A stretch of 64,000 nucleotides of DNA from Halalkalibaculum roseum (lineage in GTDB: Bacteria; Bacteroidota; Rhodothermia; Balneolales; Balneolaceae): the NCBI RefSeq assembly GCF_011059145.1, contig NZ_JAALLT010000002.1:62001-126000 (forward strand), read 5' to 3'. Below, one piece after another: positions 40,993 through 51,177 of this stretch. Under the pieces are notes generated by a model, which saw nothing but the letters and a program-made list of their open reading frames with translations, had not been told where the DNA came from and searched no databases. How positions within the stretch are numbered: the first letter of the stretch is position 1; the number at the start of each line of letters is the position of its first letter. The translations under genes and the position numbers were made by a program.

Positions 40993-43923
40993 TTATCTAA
41001 ATAGTTGGTCAAAAGTCAGAGAGACATAGTAGATAGCTCCGAGCTCAGGACCACCGCCATTCAGTACATATTGTTCATTGGTCAGATTTGATCCACCCAA
41101 TTTAATAGAAGCATTGTACTGGGGGATGGCGTAGTTGATCTGTGCGTCAATAGTGGAGACAGCAGCAACATCGGTATTAACAAAAGATGATTCCCATCTG
41201 AATTCATCCTGCCAGCGGTAGGAAATATTGAAACCGAAGTTATCAACCAGCTTTCTGTTCCCAAAGGTCACGTTGATTTTGTGTTCGGGAGTATTGAAAT
41301 CATACTGGAAAGTTCCCAGATCATCAGTGATCAGCTTATTCCAGTTGTAATTAAAACCGAGCCGGTAACCGCTTGGCGTGGTGTAATTCAGGCCTACTAC
41401 TGCTCCCTGGGCTTCTACCTGGTTATCATTGTTCGTGTAAATCTGATAGGTATTGGTAAAGTCACCTGACAGCAGAGAACCGATTACCGCCTGATCATTT
41501 ACAGGGTCCCCGGTAAAGGGTCCTGATGCTTTTCGTACCCGAATCTGGGTTATGAAATCATTGTAAATATTATAGTAATAGGCAGCATCGAAGAAGAGTC
41601 TCTCAGCAATGATGGCTTTATAACCGATTTCATAAGCCTGGATCTGTTCGGGCTTGACGCGATCAAAACTAGTAAAGGGCTCAAGAAGGCTTATATCGGG
41701 AGTTCCGGTTTCAAGCAGGTCATTAGTAAAGTTTTGAACGGAACCGAAAGTATAAGCATTCTCGGTGATGCTATATTTTTCGGCAAACTGCGGCAAACCG
41801 CCCAGTAGCCTGGCTGTGATCACATTGAGATCTATATATTGTCCCTGGGTGGTGGGGTTTCTGAAACCGGTTTGGAAAGAAGCCCGGATATTGTGATTGG
41901 GAGCTACCGTGAATACTGACGAAATACGCGGACTGAACTGCCCATCAAAGTTTTCATTCTTGTCATAGCGGAGAGACCCTGTCAGTTTAATCCGGTCTTC
42001 AGCAAGTGCTCGTGATGCCTGCAGGTAGGCGCCCCATTCATTGATGTCAACGCCACCGTCAGCATCGTCAAAAATGGTACCGTTTGAGCGAAGCTGGTAC
42101 TGGCGGAAACTGGCTCCGATTTGCAAGCTCATGAAATCAATTTCATTCTTGAAATCATACTGGCCTTCGGCGTGATAAAACTTGGAACTGTCATCAAAAA
42201 GTGCCCCGTTGGGTATCACGTCACTCTGAGCATTTTCAACCGCTGTATTAAATTGAGAAGAGCCCGGTGCAAACCGATTGGCATCAGCGGTACTCCTTGC
42301 AGCCATATGGAATTGAGAAACAAGGCTTGGGTTGCTGAGGATAGCCTGTACGGTTGCCGCATTGTAGGTTGGATCACCGCCTTGTGCCTGAGCTGCAGCC
42401 TGTAGCAATCCACCGGCAAACACGGTTCCATAGGTACCGAACCAAGTGCTATTTGGAGTGGCCTGCTCATTTACAGAGAATCCAACGAAATCAGCAATAT
42501 ATGAGTCGCCGGAATCTTCAAAGGTTCCGTAGCCCTTGATGGTAAAGTTATCACCATTCAATTCGAGTTTGTGTTGGGTGACATTGAAATTCTTGAGGCT
42601 GTAACGCTGCGCGCCCGTATATACAGAAGTACCATAACCGTAGTTCAAAGTATAACTGGCTTCCACTTGGTCGGTAATTCTATAATGGAGGGCGGTATTT
42701 ACCTTCAGATTTTCAGCACCATAATCAACCAGGAAGTTTTCGGCATACCCGGTACGGTTGACAGGTTGTGAAGGCAGTGAGCCAACGTATTGTTCTGTTT
42801 GCGACTGAGGAATGCCGGTTTGTGCAGTTAGCGCTGCTGCCAGTTGTTGCCGTATAGCAGGGTTAATGGCAAGTAAACGGATGTTAAAAGAGCCGTCATC
42901 ACCGTAGGTATGCACTCCGTCAAAAGCAGGATTAACCGACAGGTTTCCTTGCAGGTTATCATTTTTGTCAGTGTTTATCTGGGTACCTCTCCAGTCATCT
43001 GCTTGCGAGTAGGCAAAGTTCAGCTTGAAGGCGAATTTGTTATTGAAGGCCCGGGCATAACGAAATGCGGCATCGTACATCGATTGGGGATCAGCAGGTT
43101 CGCCGACGTTAGTATTCCCATCTAAGTGATTGATTCCTGTTTTAACCATGGCACTAAGTCCCTGGTATTGGAAAGGGTCCTTGCTGTTAATGAGCAGAAT
43201 ACCATTAAAAGCGTTGGGTCCGTAGAGGGCAGAGGCGGCACCGGGAATAAACTCCATGCTTTCTACATCCAGCACATTCGGTCCGTTTAGGTTACCTATA
43301 GGGAAGTTAAGAGCAGGAGCCTGGGTATCCATACCGTCAATCAGCTGCACCATTCTTGTATTACCTGTAGAGTTAAATCCCCGGGAATTTACAATCTGAA
43401 AATTAATACTGCTGGTGGTCATGTCGACGCCTTTCAAATTGGAAAGTGCCTTGTAATAATCATCGGTAGCAGTATTTCGGATATTTAAAACATCCAGCTT
43501 CTCAATGGTAACCGGCGCTTCTAATATACTTTCCTCAACTCGTGAGGCCGATACAACAATATCCTGACCCATGATGGTCTGCTCTTCCATGGTGATTCTA
43601 AGATCGGTTCTATTGGCGGAAGTGATTTCCACTTCTTGCGTTTGGAAACCAACTATGGAGAATACGAGCGTCAGGGGTGGATCCTGGTTGATGGTTAGCT
43701 GGAAATTACCGTCGCTATCAGTAGAAGTACCGACAATTTTTCCTCTTACGGTAACATTAACACCGGGGAGGGGTTCATTGTCAGTATCTACAACCGTACC
43801 GGCGACACGCGTTTGCATCTCTGCCGAATCATTTATGTAGGAGAAACCATCAGTTGGTGATATAAAAAGGATTGTTAGAATAAGACCGAAAAAGAGTGGT
43901 AAATGCGGTAATTTGATATTCAT
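40993..43923 (-). CDS. TonB-dependent outer membrane receptor
   Basis: A 976-residue receptor. Signal peptide, then a carboxypeptidase-regulatory-like domain at about 38-125 (AGTVVDTDNEPLPGVNVTVRGK, GNFQLTIN), then the plug (IVVSASRVEESILEAPVTIEKL, VQLIDGMDTQAP, FIPGAASALYGPNAFNG) and a large beta-barrel ending in VSLTFDQLFR with the C-terminal aromatic signature. It takes up an unknown substrate using the ExbB/ExbD/TonB motor. No SusD-like partner follows, so it is not part of a SusCD pair. The long extracellular loops (for example FHMAARSTADANRFAPG) do not reveal a substrate. The gene has its own transcription unit. Confidence 0.93.
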   Translation of the reverse strand: MNIKLPHLPLFFGLILTILFISPTDGFSYINDSAEMQTRVAGTVVDTDNEPLPGVNVTVRGKIVGTSTDSDGNFQLTINQDPPLTLVFSIVGFQTQEVEITSANRTDLRITMEEQTIMGQDIVVSASRVEESILEAPVTIEKLDVLNIRNTATDDYYKALSNLKGVDMTTSSINFQIVNSRGFNSTGNTRMVQLIDGMDTQAPALNFPIGNLNGPNVLDVESMEFIPGAASALYGPNAFNGILLINSKDPFQYQGLSAMVKTGINHLDGNTNVGEPADPQSMYDAAFRYARAFNNKFAFKLNFAYSQADDWRGTQINTDKNDNLQGNLSVNPAFDGVHTYGDDGSFNIRLLAINPAIRQQLAAALTAQTGIPQSQTEQYVGSLPSQPVNRTGYAENFLVDYGAENLKVNTALHYRITDQVEASYTLNYGYGTSVYTGAQRYSLKNFNVTQHKLELNGDNFTIKGYGTFEDSGDSYIADFVGFSVNEQATPNSTWFGTYGTVFAGGLLQAAAQAQGGDPTYNAATVQAILSNPSLVSQFHMAARSTADANRFAPGSSQFNTAVENAQSDVIPNGALFDDSSKFYHAEGQYDFKNEIDFMSLQIGASFRQYQLRSNGTIFDDADGGVDINEWGAYLQASRALAEDRIKLTGSLRYDKNENFDGQFSPRISSVFTVAPNHNIRASFQTGFRNPTTQGQYIDLNVITARLLGGLPQFAEKYSITENAYTFGSVQNFTNDLLETGTPDISLLEPFTSFDRVKPEQIQAYEIGYKAIIAERLFFDAAYYYNIYNDFITQIRVRKASGPFTGDPVNDQAVIGSLLSGDFTNTYQIYTNNDNQVEAQGAVVGLNYTTPSGYRLGFNYNWNKLITDDLGTFQYDFNTPEHKINVTFGNRKLVDNFGFNISYRWQDEFRWESSFVNTDVAAVSTIDAQINYAIPQYNASIKLGGSNLTNEQYVLNGGGPELGAIYYVSLTFDQLFR

Positions 43924-44097
43924 AGATATCCCGATTTTTTAGAAATAAATATAGGTTATTGGATGTTTTAACCGACTTTTTGACGAAATATGCAGAGTTA
44001 ACCTCTGTATAAAAAGTTGAAGACCCCGTAAAGGCGGTAATTACTACTAATTAAGATTGCTTTTTCGGGATATGCAAGTTTTTTGCAATAAAAATTA

Positions 44098-44128
44098 CCA
44101 GAATCAGCAAAATATTTTAACCTCTGGT
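44098..44128 (-). terminator. Possible weak terminator after the histidine phosphatase gene
   Basis: ACCAGA (44098-44103) and TCTGGT (44123-44128) form a six-base stem with a long AT-rich loop; on the minus strand it is followed by AATTTTTATT. The gap 43924-44166 holds nothing else that I recognise apart from the likely promoter of the TonB receptor. Confidence 0.35.
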
Positions 44129-44166
44129 ATCACTCCAAATGTGTTAAAGATAAATTAATTCAAAGC

Positions 44167-44676
44167 TTAGTAGGTGAGTTCCAAGAAGGTCCCGTCACCG
44201 ATTTCAGATACGGTTATAATGAATAGTTTATCGTATTCCGACTCCTCGAGTTGTTCCATATCACTACTGTCTAACAGCCTGTTTACCAAATCGGGTATGG
44301 TATTGGAGTGCCCGACTATAAGAATGGTTCCTCCTCGTTGACTTGTCTCCAATTCTTCAATGAGATCTCCGGAGAAGGGATCATAATCCAATATCGGTAG
44401 ACCATGAGTGTCGGCCACAGGCTGAACGGTACTGCGAGTTCTAAGAAAGGGAGTGGAGTAAATGGCTGAAAGTTCAGTATGTCTGAGATGGGCATCCAGT
44501 CTGAGGGCCCTTGATATTCCTTCTTCACTCAGTGCAGGGTCGCTATCATCGGTATCCACTTTCTCGGCATGACGTACCAGTATAAATGTGGTCAGTTCCT
44601 GAGCATGGGCATTGGTAATAAATGAGGTTGAAAAAAAGAGAAGCAGGAATAGGTTAAATAGGAAATACCTTTTCAT
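44167..44676 (-). CDS. Exported histidine phosphatase family protein
   Basis: About 169 residues, starting at ATG 44674-44676 (MKRYFLFNLFLLLFFSTSF), which gives a clean signal peptide ending NAHAQ; an upstream in-frame start would put eleven extra residues before it. The mature part has FILVRHAEK (catalytic His), STPFLRTRSTVQP with its arginines, and LIVGHSNTIPDLV (second His). This is a small phosphoglycerate-mutase-like phosphatase, probably periplasmic. Substrate unknown. It lies alone between the TonB receptor and acyl-CoA dehydrogenase genes. Confidence 0.86.
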   Translation of the reverse strand: MKRYFLFNLFLLLFFSTSFITNAHAQELTTFILVRHAEKVDTDDSDPALSEEGISRALRLDAHLRHTELSAIYSTPFLRTRSTVQPVADTHGLPILDYDPFSGDLIEELETSQRGGTILIVGHSNTIPDLVNRLLDSSDMEQLEESEYDKLFIITVSEIGDGTFLELTY

Positions 44677-44712
44677 GAGGCCCAGTAGTTTAAATGCTAT
44701 TAATTGCACATT

Positions 44713-44811
44713 GGAACGCGGATGCTACTGATTATACAAATAGACACGAATAATATTTGCAAGAATAATATATTCCGCGAAAATCAGGTGTATTCGTGTC
44801 TTCCGCGTTCC
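44713..44811. repeat. Intergenic palindrome, GGAACGCGGA variant
   Basis: GGAACGCGGA (44713-44722) and TCCGCGTTCC (44802-44811) are perfect inverted repeats flanking 79 bases with a second imperfect pair, AGACACGAATA/TATTCGTGTCT. It fills the gap between the histidine phosphatase and acyl-CoA dehydrogenase genes and is a variant of the ACACGGAT family. Confidence 0.75.
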
Positions 44812-44812
44812 C

Positions 44813-46021
44813 TTACCCGTTTCCTTTGGGAGTGAAGGCTTGGATGCCTGTTAGTTCCCTTCCAAGGATGAGACCATGGATGTCGTAGGTTCCTTCATAG
44901 GTATTGACCGACTCCAGGTTCATAACATGATGAATCACGCGATAATCGCCGGTTATTCCGTTTGCCCCGTGCATATCCCTGGAAACGCGGGCAATTTCGA
45001 GCGCTTTCCCACAGTTGTTGCGTTTGGCCAGCGATACCATTGAGGGGTGAAGTCTACCACTATCCTTGAGTTCTCCGAGTCTCCAGGCAAGTAATTGCAT
45101 CTGGGTGATATCAGTAAGCATATCAGCCAGCTTGGTCTGCGGAATCTGGTTCGCACCGATTGGATGTCCGAACTGTTTTCTTTCCATCACGTACTGTCTG
45201 GCTTTCTGGTAGCAAAACTCGGCGGCCCCGACGGCTCCCCACACAATACCATAGCGGGCACTGTTCAGACACATGAAGGGACCTTTGAGTCCTTTGATAT
45301 CCGGGAAGGTATTCTCGTCAGGTACAAAGACATCCTCGAAGACCAGCTCGCCGGTTTCAGATGCACGCAGCGACATTTTATACTTGGTTTCGGGAGCAGA
45401 AAAGCCTTCCATATCTTTTTCCACCAAAAATCCGCGAATGACGCCCTCATCCTCCTTATTCTCTTTGGCCTTTGCCCAGACTACGGCTACATCAGCAATG
45501 GGAGAATTGGTAATCCACATCTTGGCACCGTTTAGAATCCAGCCGCCATCAGTTTTTATAGCAGTGGTAGACATCGAGCCGGGATCGGAACCGTGATCCG
45601 GTTCGGTGAGTCCAAAACACCCGACCAGTTCTCCGGTTGCCAGCTTGGGAAGAAATCGTTCTTTTTGCTCATCAGTGCCGAAGGTGAAGATGGGATACAT
45701 TACCAAGGATGACTGAACTGACATAAAGGAGCGATAGCCCGAATCTACGCGTTCTACTTCCCGGGCAATGAGTCCATAGGCTGTCTGACTGGCATTAACA
45801 CCACCGTATTCGGGTGGGAGATAGGAGCCCAATAGTCCGAGGTCTCCCATTTCGGTAGCGATATCCTGATCGAAATACTCTTCCTGGTTGCCTTTTAGAG
45901 CACGGGGCTCGAGCTTGCTTTGGGCGTATTCCCGAGCCGTCTCCATGATCATGCGATCATCTTCCTTGAGCTCTGATTCAAAAAGAAATGCGTCATCTTT
46001 GTTGAAACTTTGTTTCCCCAT
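44813..46021 (-). CDS. Acyl-CoA dehydrogenase, glutaryl-CoA dehydrogenase-like
   Basis: A 402-residue flavoprotein of the acyl-CoA dehydrogenase family. CFGLTEPDHGSDPGSM and WITNSPIADVAVVWAK are FAD/substrate blocks; YEGTYDIHGLILGRELTGIQAF carries the catalytic Glu and is the wording of glutaryl-CoA dehydrogenases. It may therefore oxidise and decarboxylate glutaryl-CoA from lysine breakdown, though a general acyl-CoA role is possible. It is the last gene of the ETF/FixCX block; electrons would pass to EtfAB. Confidence 0.87.
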   Translation of the reverse strand: MGKQSFNKDDAFLFESELKEDDRMIMETAREYAQSKLEPRALKGNQEEYFDQDIATEMGDLGLLGSYLPPEYGGVNASQTAYGLIAREVERVDSGYRSFMSVQSSLVMYPIFTFGTDEQKERFLPKLATGELVGCFGLTEPDHGSDPGSMSTTAIKTDGGWILNGAKMWITNSPIADVAVVWAKAKENKEDEGVIRGFLVEKDMEGFSAPETKYKMSLRASETGELVFEDVFVPDENTFPDIKGLKGPFMCLNSARYGIVWGAVGAAEFCYQKARQYVMERKQFGHPIGANQIPQTKLADMLTDITQMQLLAWRLGELKDSGRLHPSMVSLAKRNNCGKALEIARVSRDMHGANGITGDYRVIHHVMNLESVNTYEGTYDIHGLILGRELTGIQAFTPKGNG

Positions 46022-46088
46022 ATCTCGATTTTAGTAGATTAAAAATTTTATTACCAATTAGTACACTGAGTGATTAAGTGGTAAAGAA

Positions 46089-47273
46089 TTAAGCCCCGAA
46101 TTCTTTCTTTAGCTCCCTGGCGATGATCATTCGCTGGACTTCGGAGGTACCTTCCCCGATGGTCATCAGCTTGGCATCCCGAAGGAATCGCTCAACATGG
46201 TACTCCTTAATATAGCCGTAACCTCCATGGATTTGTATGGCCTCATCAGCCGCACGTACTGCCAACTCGGAAGAAAAGAGTTTGGCCATGGAAACTTCCT
46301 TTGTGAAAGGCTTGCCCTGGTCTTTAAGCCATGCGGCGCGATGAACCAGGAAGCGAGCGGCATCGATCTCAGTGGCCATGTTGGCCAGCTTGTTTTCGAT
46401 GGACTGAAAATCACCGATGGGGGAACCAAACTGCTTGCGCTCCCGGGAATATTTCAGTGATTCTTCTAAAGCTCCGCGTGCTATACCCACTGATAGGGCC
46501 CCGATGCCGATGCGTCCGCCATCTAGAACTTTCATAGTATCAATAAAACCATACCCCTCTTTACCTAAGAGATTTTCAGCAGGTATTTCCACATCTTCAA
46601 AATATACTTCGGTAGTATCGGAAGAATTCATCCCCAGCTTCTCCATCTTTCCGCCGGGCTGCACTCCATCCCACTCGCGTTCAACAATAAAGGTGCTTAT
46701 ACCTTTGGTTCCCTTAGTAGGATCGGTTTTGGCCAGTACGACGTAGATGCCGCCAACGGATCCCTGGGTAATAAATATTTTTGAGCCGTTGAGAATCCAT
46801 TTGTCTCCTTTTTTTACTGCCGTAGTTTTCATTCCTGATGCGTCACTGCCCGAACCGGGTTCCGTCAAGCACCAGGCACCTAGTTTTTCACCGGTGGTTA
46901 ATTGAGATAGGTATTTCTTTTTCTGTTCATCATTGCCGGCAAGCGCAATATGTCCGGAAGCCAGTGAAGTATGTGAGGCAACGGTCAGTGCCAGTGAGGC
47001 ATCCCATCGTGCAATCTCTTCCAGCATCAGACAAAAGCTGACATGTCCTACTCCGCCGCCATTGTACTTTTCTTCATGCACCATACCGAGCAATCCTTGC
47101 TCAGCCAGCTTCTGTACCAACTCATGAGGGAACTGTTTACTGGCATCACGTTCTTTGACATCGGGTGCTATGTACCGCTCCGCAAAATCCTTCACGCTGT
47201 CGCGTATCATTTGCTGGTCTTCGGAAAGTTCAAAACTTAAACTTTGGGGTGGATTCAGGACATCAGTGCTCAT
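46089..47273 (-). CDS. Acyl-CoA dehydrogenase, short/medium-chain type
   Basis: A 394-residue acyl-CoA dehydrogenase. [72 protein letters not shown] and [21 protein letters not shown] are present, and the catalytic Glu is in [13 protein letters not shown]. This pattern fits short- or medium-chain (butyryl-type) enzymes. It does the first step of beta-oxidation and donates electrons to the EtfAB encoded upstream. Placed between fixX and the glutaryl-type gene, all on the minus strand. Confidence 0.9.
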   Translation of the reverse strand: MSTDVLNPPQSLSFELSEDQQMIRDSVKDFAERYIAPDVKERDASKQFPHELVQKLAEQGLLGMVHEEKYNGGGVGHVSFCLMLEEIARWDASLALTVASHTSLASGHIALAGNDEQKKKYLSQLTTGEKLGAWCLTEPGSGSDASGMKTTAVKKGDKWILNGSKIFITQGSVGGIYVVLAKTDPTKGTKGISTFIVEREWDGVQPGGKMEKLGMNSSDTTEVYFEDVEIPAENLLGKEGYGFIDTMKVLDGGRIGIGALSVGIARGALEESLKYSRERKQFGSPIGDFQSIENKLANMATEIDAARFLVHRAAWLKDQGKPFTKEVSMAKLFSSELAVRAADEAIQIHGGYGYIKEYHVERFLRDAKLMTIGEGTSEVQRMIIARELKKEFGA

Positions 47274-47416
47274 AATAACTCTTGTTTAGTTAATACTGTT
47301 TTTCCTCATAACGTAACAGGGTGGATATAGTTCTGAATACGTTGTTAAAAGTAGTAATAGCTCCCGTATTCAAACAGGGTATTTTAGTCAATTGTAGTTT
47401 TTATTATAGCCGGCTG

Positions 47417-47719
47417 CTATCCAAAATTCCATGTAACACCGCGTCCGATTTCGGGATCCGGATAATTCCAGTCTACCGCACCCTGATCGCAAGCATACAT
47501 GCACGTGCCGCATTCAATACAATCCTCAACCTGGAAATGGACTGTACCTTCTTCGTCCATAGTATAGCAATTCGCGGGACAAACATATGTAGTACATTTG
47601 TGGGGACAGGTTGAATTGCAAATGTCCGTATCCACCACAATGTGGGGTTTGATTTCGGACTTTGCCTGGTTGCGATAGCTTACCAGTCCCAGACGTTCGG
47701 TTAATTTCAGTAACTTCAT
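47417..47719 (-). CDS. fixX: FixX-like ferredoxin of ETF:quinone oxidoreductase
   Basis: A 100-residue ferredoxin-like protein. It has CNSTCPHKCTTYVCPANCY and the 4Fe-4S set in CIECGTCMYACDQGAVDW. FixX is the iron-sulfur partner of the flavoprotein FixC; together they take electrons from EtfAB and pass them to quinone. Its ATG overlaps the fixC stop by four bases (ATGA), so the pair is translationally coupled. Confidence 0.92.
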   Translation of the reverse strand: MKLLKLTERLGLVSYRNQAKSEIKPHIVVDTDICNSTCPHKCTTYVCPANCYTMDEEGTVHFQVEDCIECGTCMYACDQGAVDWNYPDPEIGRGVTWNFG

Positions 47720-49041
47720 AGTGATTTTGCTCCTTTAAGTCCTAATTTAATCAAATCCCAGTAAGAAGAATGCTCTTTTACGGATTCCGCCAACATCTTG
47801 CGTGACTTTTTGGTCGGCTCATTTTTGATGGAAAAGAACTTTCGTCCGAAATCACATACCAGGTTTGGAACGTCCTTAAACATCTCAGGGCTGTGCAGCA
47901 TATGCACGGCATCCTGGAAACCGTTCATATCCTTCATTACATAACTCTCATCCAGTGCTTTACGGTAGTTCTTAAGCGTATTGGAAGTAAAGTCATCTTT
48001 TTCTTTTGCATCTACAATAGTCTCAGCTGCAAGAATACCTGATCGCATGGCATAATCCATTCCTTGTATCGCTTTCCCGGCATTCATCAACAGGTTTGCA
48101 GCTTCCCCGCAAATCAGCACGCCATCTTTATAAAGCTCTTTAGGCATGATTCGCTTGTCGCCCGATGAGACAACGTGTGCCGAATATTCAACGACTTCGC
48201 CTCCGCGAATCGTATCCCGAACGGCAGGATGATCTTTAAAATGGTTAAGTATATCATGCGGACTTTTGCGCTTCTCTCGTAAATCCTTCAGGCCGAGAAC
48301 CAGTCCAATGGAAATGGTATCCCTGTTGGTGTATAAGAATCCTCCGCCTTCTACTCCGTCAGTAGCATAGCCAATGTATTCATTGGACATGCCACTCAAT
48401 CCATTCAGCTGAAAACGATCTTCCAGCTGTTCCTGATCGTAGCGGATGACTTCTTTAATACCTGTAAGCACATGGTCAGCAGGAACATAATCGTCCTGCA
48501 AGCCTACCTGACGCGTGAGCAGGTTGTTAACACCCTCGGCTATTATCACGCTGTTGGCATGAAACTCTTCTTCACCGGTACGAATACCGACTGCCTTGCC
48601 ATCCTCCATTAACACTTCATCTACTTTGATATTGGTAGCGATGAAGGAATCCATTGCGTAATCACTCTCAGCAATGGCATTTTCTACTTTGTCGGCCAGC
48701 CAGCGATCAAACTTGGAGCGCAGGACTACGACACCGGTGTATGGTGTTTCATTGAAATGCGAGGATTTAAAATCAATAGAAAATGATGATTGATCATCCA
48801 GAAAAGTAAGTCTGCGGTGATTGATGAAACGTTCCCAGCCCCCGTCTTTTTCTTCCCAGTATTCTGGAACCAATTTGGCCAGATCGCTTCCCCAAAGAAC
48901 ACCACCAGAGACATTTTTGGAGCCGGCAAACTCACCCTTCTCAATGAGCAGGAATTTCATGTTATTTCGGGCAAGAGTCATGGCAGCTGCCAATCCGGCA
49001 ACCCCGGCACCAACGATGATACAGTCAAATTTTTCGTCCAC
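47716..49041 (-). CDS. fixC: FixC-like ETF:quinone oxidoreductase flavoprotein
   Basis: A 441-residue FAD enzyme: DCIIVGAGVAGLAAAMTLAR is the ADP-binding fold, with EKGEFAGSKNVSGGVLWG, VIIAEGVNNLLTRQVG and GVLICGEAANLLMNAGKAIQGMDYAMRSG typical of FixC and the flavin domain of ETF-QO. It lacks the iron-sulfur domain of mitochondrial ETF-QO, which is supplied by FixX. Operon position between etfA and fixX supports transfer of beta-oxidation electrons to quinone. Confidence 0.93.
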   Translation of the reverse strand: MDEKFDCIIVGAGVAGLAAAMTLARNNMKFLLIEKGEFAGSKNVSGGVLWGSDLAKLVPEYWEEKDGGWERFINHRRLTFLDDQSSFSIDFKSSHFNETPYTGVVVLRSKFDRWLADKVENAIAESDYAMDSFIATNIKVDEVLMEDGKAVGIRTGEEEFHANSVIIAEGVNNLLTRQVGLQDDYVPADHVLTGIKEVIRYDQEQLEDRFQLNGLSGMSNEYIGYATDGVEGGGFLYTNRDTISIGLVLGLKDLREKRKSPHDILNHFKDHPAVRDTIRGGEVVEYSAHVVSSGDKRIMPKELYKDGVLICGEAANLLMNAGKAIQGMDYAMRSGILAAETIVDAKEKDDFTSNTLKNYRKALDESYVMKDMNGFQDAVHMLHSPEMFKDVPNLVCDFGRKFFSIKNEPTKKSRKMLAESVKEHSSYWDLIKLGLKGAKSL

Positions 49042-49127
49042 TGCAGATAGTATTTAAATTTAATGGAAAAATAACTCGAGTGTCTCGCTCGTGTTATTAT
49101 ATGTCCAAGCGTCCGCTCAGACGATAT

Positions 49128-50102
49128 TTAAGATTTAATCTTTTTCAGCTCTTCAATAAACGGTGGCAGTATTTTATAAAGGTCGCCAACCAAACCATAG
49201 TCTGCTATTTCAAAAATGGGGGCATCGGGGTCCTTATTGATAGCTACAATAACTTTAGAGTTTGCCATACCCGCTACATGCTGAATGGCACCGGATATCC
49301 CGATCGCGAAATAAAGCTGTGGAGATACCACCTTACCGGTTTGTCCAATTTGCAAACTGGGATCAACAATTCCTGCTTCCGTAAGAGCACGGGAAGCCCC
49401 AACGCCTGCATTGAGTAAATCAGCCAGTTCATTGACCAGTTTCTGACCTTCTTCATCTTTGGCTCCCCGTCCGGAAGCAACAATGGTGTCCGCTTCAGAG
49501 AGATCAATTTTATCGCCGGATGACCCGATTATTTCACGGAGTGTGAGTTTAAGATCACTTTCATCGAAAGAGAAGTCGATGGTTTCAACTTCTGCATCAG
49601 TCGGATTTTCCTGCAGGTCATAGGAGCCGGAACGTACCGAAACCAGAATTTTCTCAGCTTTCGCCTCATTGGATGAAAGAATCTTAGCAGCCATAACGGG
49701 ACGCTTGGCAGAGATTCCGCCGTCAATCAGATCAAATTCGGATACATCCGATAAAACAGCGGCATCCTGGTTAGCAGCGAGTGCTCCCAAAATATCTTTG
49801 GTACCCTCCGTAGAAGCAAAAGCAAAGACGTGTGGATTAGAAGCTTCCATTACCTTTGCAAGTGCCTTAAGAAGAGGGCTATTGATATGATTTTTGAATA
49901 TGGGGTCTTCCACCAAATATATTTTAGAAGCGCCATATTTTTGGACTTCATCCATATAATCAGAAGCATTACTGTCTATAATTACAGCTTCTGAGGTATG
50001 TCCGTTTTGATTGGCAAGTTCCTGACATCGAGATAACACTTCCAGAGAAGATCGTTTAATTTTTCCGTCACTAATGGCAATATGTGTAAGTAGGGTGCTC
50101 AT
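49128..50102 (-). CDS. etfA: Electron transfer flavoprotein alpha subunit
   Basis: A 324-residue EtfA/FixB protein. The C-terminal FAD domain has [48 protein letters not shown] and [28 protein letters not shown]. It binds FAD and, with EtfB, takes electrons from acyl-CoA dehydrogenases. The 86 bases between it and fixC hold no repeat of note. The order etfB, etfA, fixC, fixX is a compact electron-transfer operon. Confidence 0.95.
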   Translation of the reverse strand: MSTLLTHIAISDGKIKRSSLEVLSRCQELANQNGHTSEAVIIDSNASDYMDEVQKYGASKIYLVEDPIFKNHINSPLLKALAKVMEASNPHVFAFASTEGTKDILGALAANQDAAVLSDVSEFDLIDGGISAKRPVMAAKILSSNEAKAEKILVSVRSGSYDLQENPTDAEVETIDFSFDESDLKLTLREIIGSSGDKIDLSEADTIVASGRGAKDEEGQKLVNELADLLNAGVGASRALTEAGIVDPSLQIGQTGKVVSPQLYFAIGISGAIQHVAGMANSKVIVAINKDPDAPIFEIADYGLVGDLYKILPPFIEELKKIKS

Positions 50103-50146
50103 TATCTATTGATATTTTATTCTTTATTCAACAATTAAGGCACAAC

Positions 50147-50214
50147 GAGTGATGAGTAATAAGTAAGTTACAGTCATTATGCTTCACTTCTTACTCGTTA
50201 CTTCTTACTCATTG
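50147..50214. repeat. Intergenic palindrome, GAGTAATAAGTAAG family
   Basis: GAGTGATGAGTAATAAGTAAGT (about 50147-50168) pairs imperfectly with ACTTCTTACTCGTTACTTCTTACTC (about 50184-50210). It lies between etfB and etfA. The TTACTCATTACTAATTACTC phrase near 2938 looks like a half-element of the same kind. Confidence 0.6.
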
Positions 50215-50217
50215 CTA

Positions 50218-50988
50218 TCAAATAACATTCTCTTCTTCATCAAGCAGTTTAGCTACCTGCTTCGCTATCTCTTCCGGTTCGCCTTCGTATTTCTTTCCGG
50301 CTTCCCGTTCGGGTTTTTCCTGGTATCCGGTCACGTGGGTTTTAGATGATAAGTTACTTTCATCAATACCGAGCTCAGATAACTCAACCGTTTCAAGAGG
50401 CTTTTTCTTCGACTGCATGATGCCCTTGAGGCTGGGAATCCGAGGGTCATTCATATCATTAGAGCAAGTGACAAGGCAGGGAGTAGGCAAACCAATGATT
50501 TCCTGTCCGGCGTCTCCCTGTCGTTTTACTACCAGTTTTTGGTCTTCAATATCTAATCCTACCGCATTGGTTGCATAAGGCAAATCCAGTTTTTCAGCAA
50601 GCATGCTACCGGCAAGTCCGGCATCGGTATCCTGTGATTGCTTGCCGCAAGAGATGACATCATATTCTTTATCTTTGAAATACGCAGCCAGAATATCAGC
50701 ATAGGTTGCTGAATCATACTCATCATCGGATGAGGTTTGAATATGCACGGCTTTATCGGCGCCCATGGCCAGCGCTTTACGGATGGTTTCAGATACTTTA
50801 GAAGGTCCTACCGAAACGACCTCGACTTCTCCTCCGTGTTGTTCTGCCAGCACAAGCGCCTCTTCTACGGCTGATGCGTCATAGGCATTTAGGATCATTC
50901 GACTGGTGTCCTGGATCAGCTCTCCTTCTTTGATTTGTATTGGAGCATTTACATCCGGTACTTGTTTGATACAAACGTAAAATTTCAT
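50218..50988 (-). CDS. etfB: Electron transfer flavoprotein beta subunit
   Basis: A 256-residue EtfB/FixA protein: MKFYVCIKQVPDV at the start, MILNAYDASAVEEALVLAEQHGGEVEVVSVG, ALAMGADKAVHI, and DVISCGKQSQDTDAGLAGSMLAEKLDLPYAT with AMP/FAD contact residues. First gene of the etfBA-fixCX-dehydrogenase block. A palindromic repeat stands upstream, and the promoter should lie between 50989 and 51086. Confidence 0.95.
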   Translation of the reverse strand: MKFYVCIKQVPDVNAPIQIKEGELIQDTSRMILNAYDASAVEEALVLAEQHGGEVEVVSVGPSKVSETIRKALAMGADKAVHIQTSSDDEYDSATYADILAAYFKDKEYDVISCGKQSQDTDAGLAGSMLAEKLDLPYATNAVGLDIEDQKLVVKRQGDAGQEIIGLPTPCLVTCSNDMNDPRIPSLKGIMQSKKKPLETVELSELGIDESNLSSKTHVTGYQEKPEREAGKKYEGEPEEIAKQVAKLLDEEENVI

Positions 50989-51086
50989 GTTTTGAATAAT
51001 CTGTTAGATTGGATTTTCCTGCTCTTTTCAGGGATGTGAATATACAAAACCTGAGATAAAAAGATAGAATTCCTGCACTGAAAAAT

Positions 51087-51172
51087 GGAACAAGGATGAT
51101 GCGGAATAGGCGGATTTTTATTTACTGATACATTACAACAAATAATCTGTAATATCTGTGTTATCCGGGTTC
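51087..51172. repeat. Intergenic palindrome, ACACGGAT family variant
   Basis: GGAACAAGGATGATGCGG (51087-51104) pairs imperfectly with the stretch ending ATCTGTGTTATCCGGGTTC (51154-51172). Inner parts TAGGCGGATTTTTATTT and AATAATCTGTAAT resemble the 2856 element. Located between etfB and the PorD-like gene. Confidence 0.6.
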
Positions 51173-51177
51173 TATAC

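Noticed and set aside
40993-43923. The TonB receptor as a SusC partner in a glycan-uptake system
   Set aside because: No SusD-like gene adjoins it, and the barrel shows no SusC-specific wording; only the general receptor class is supported.
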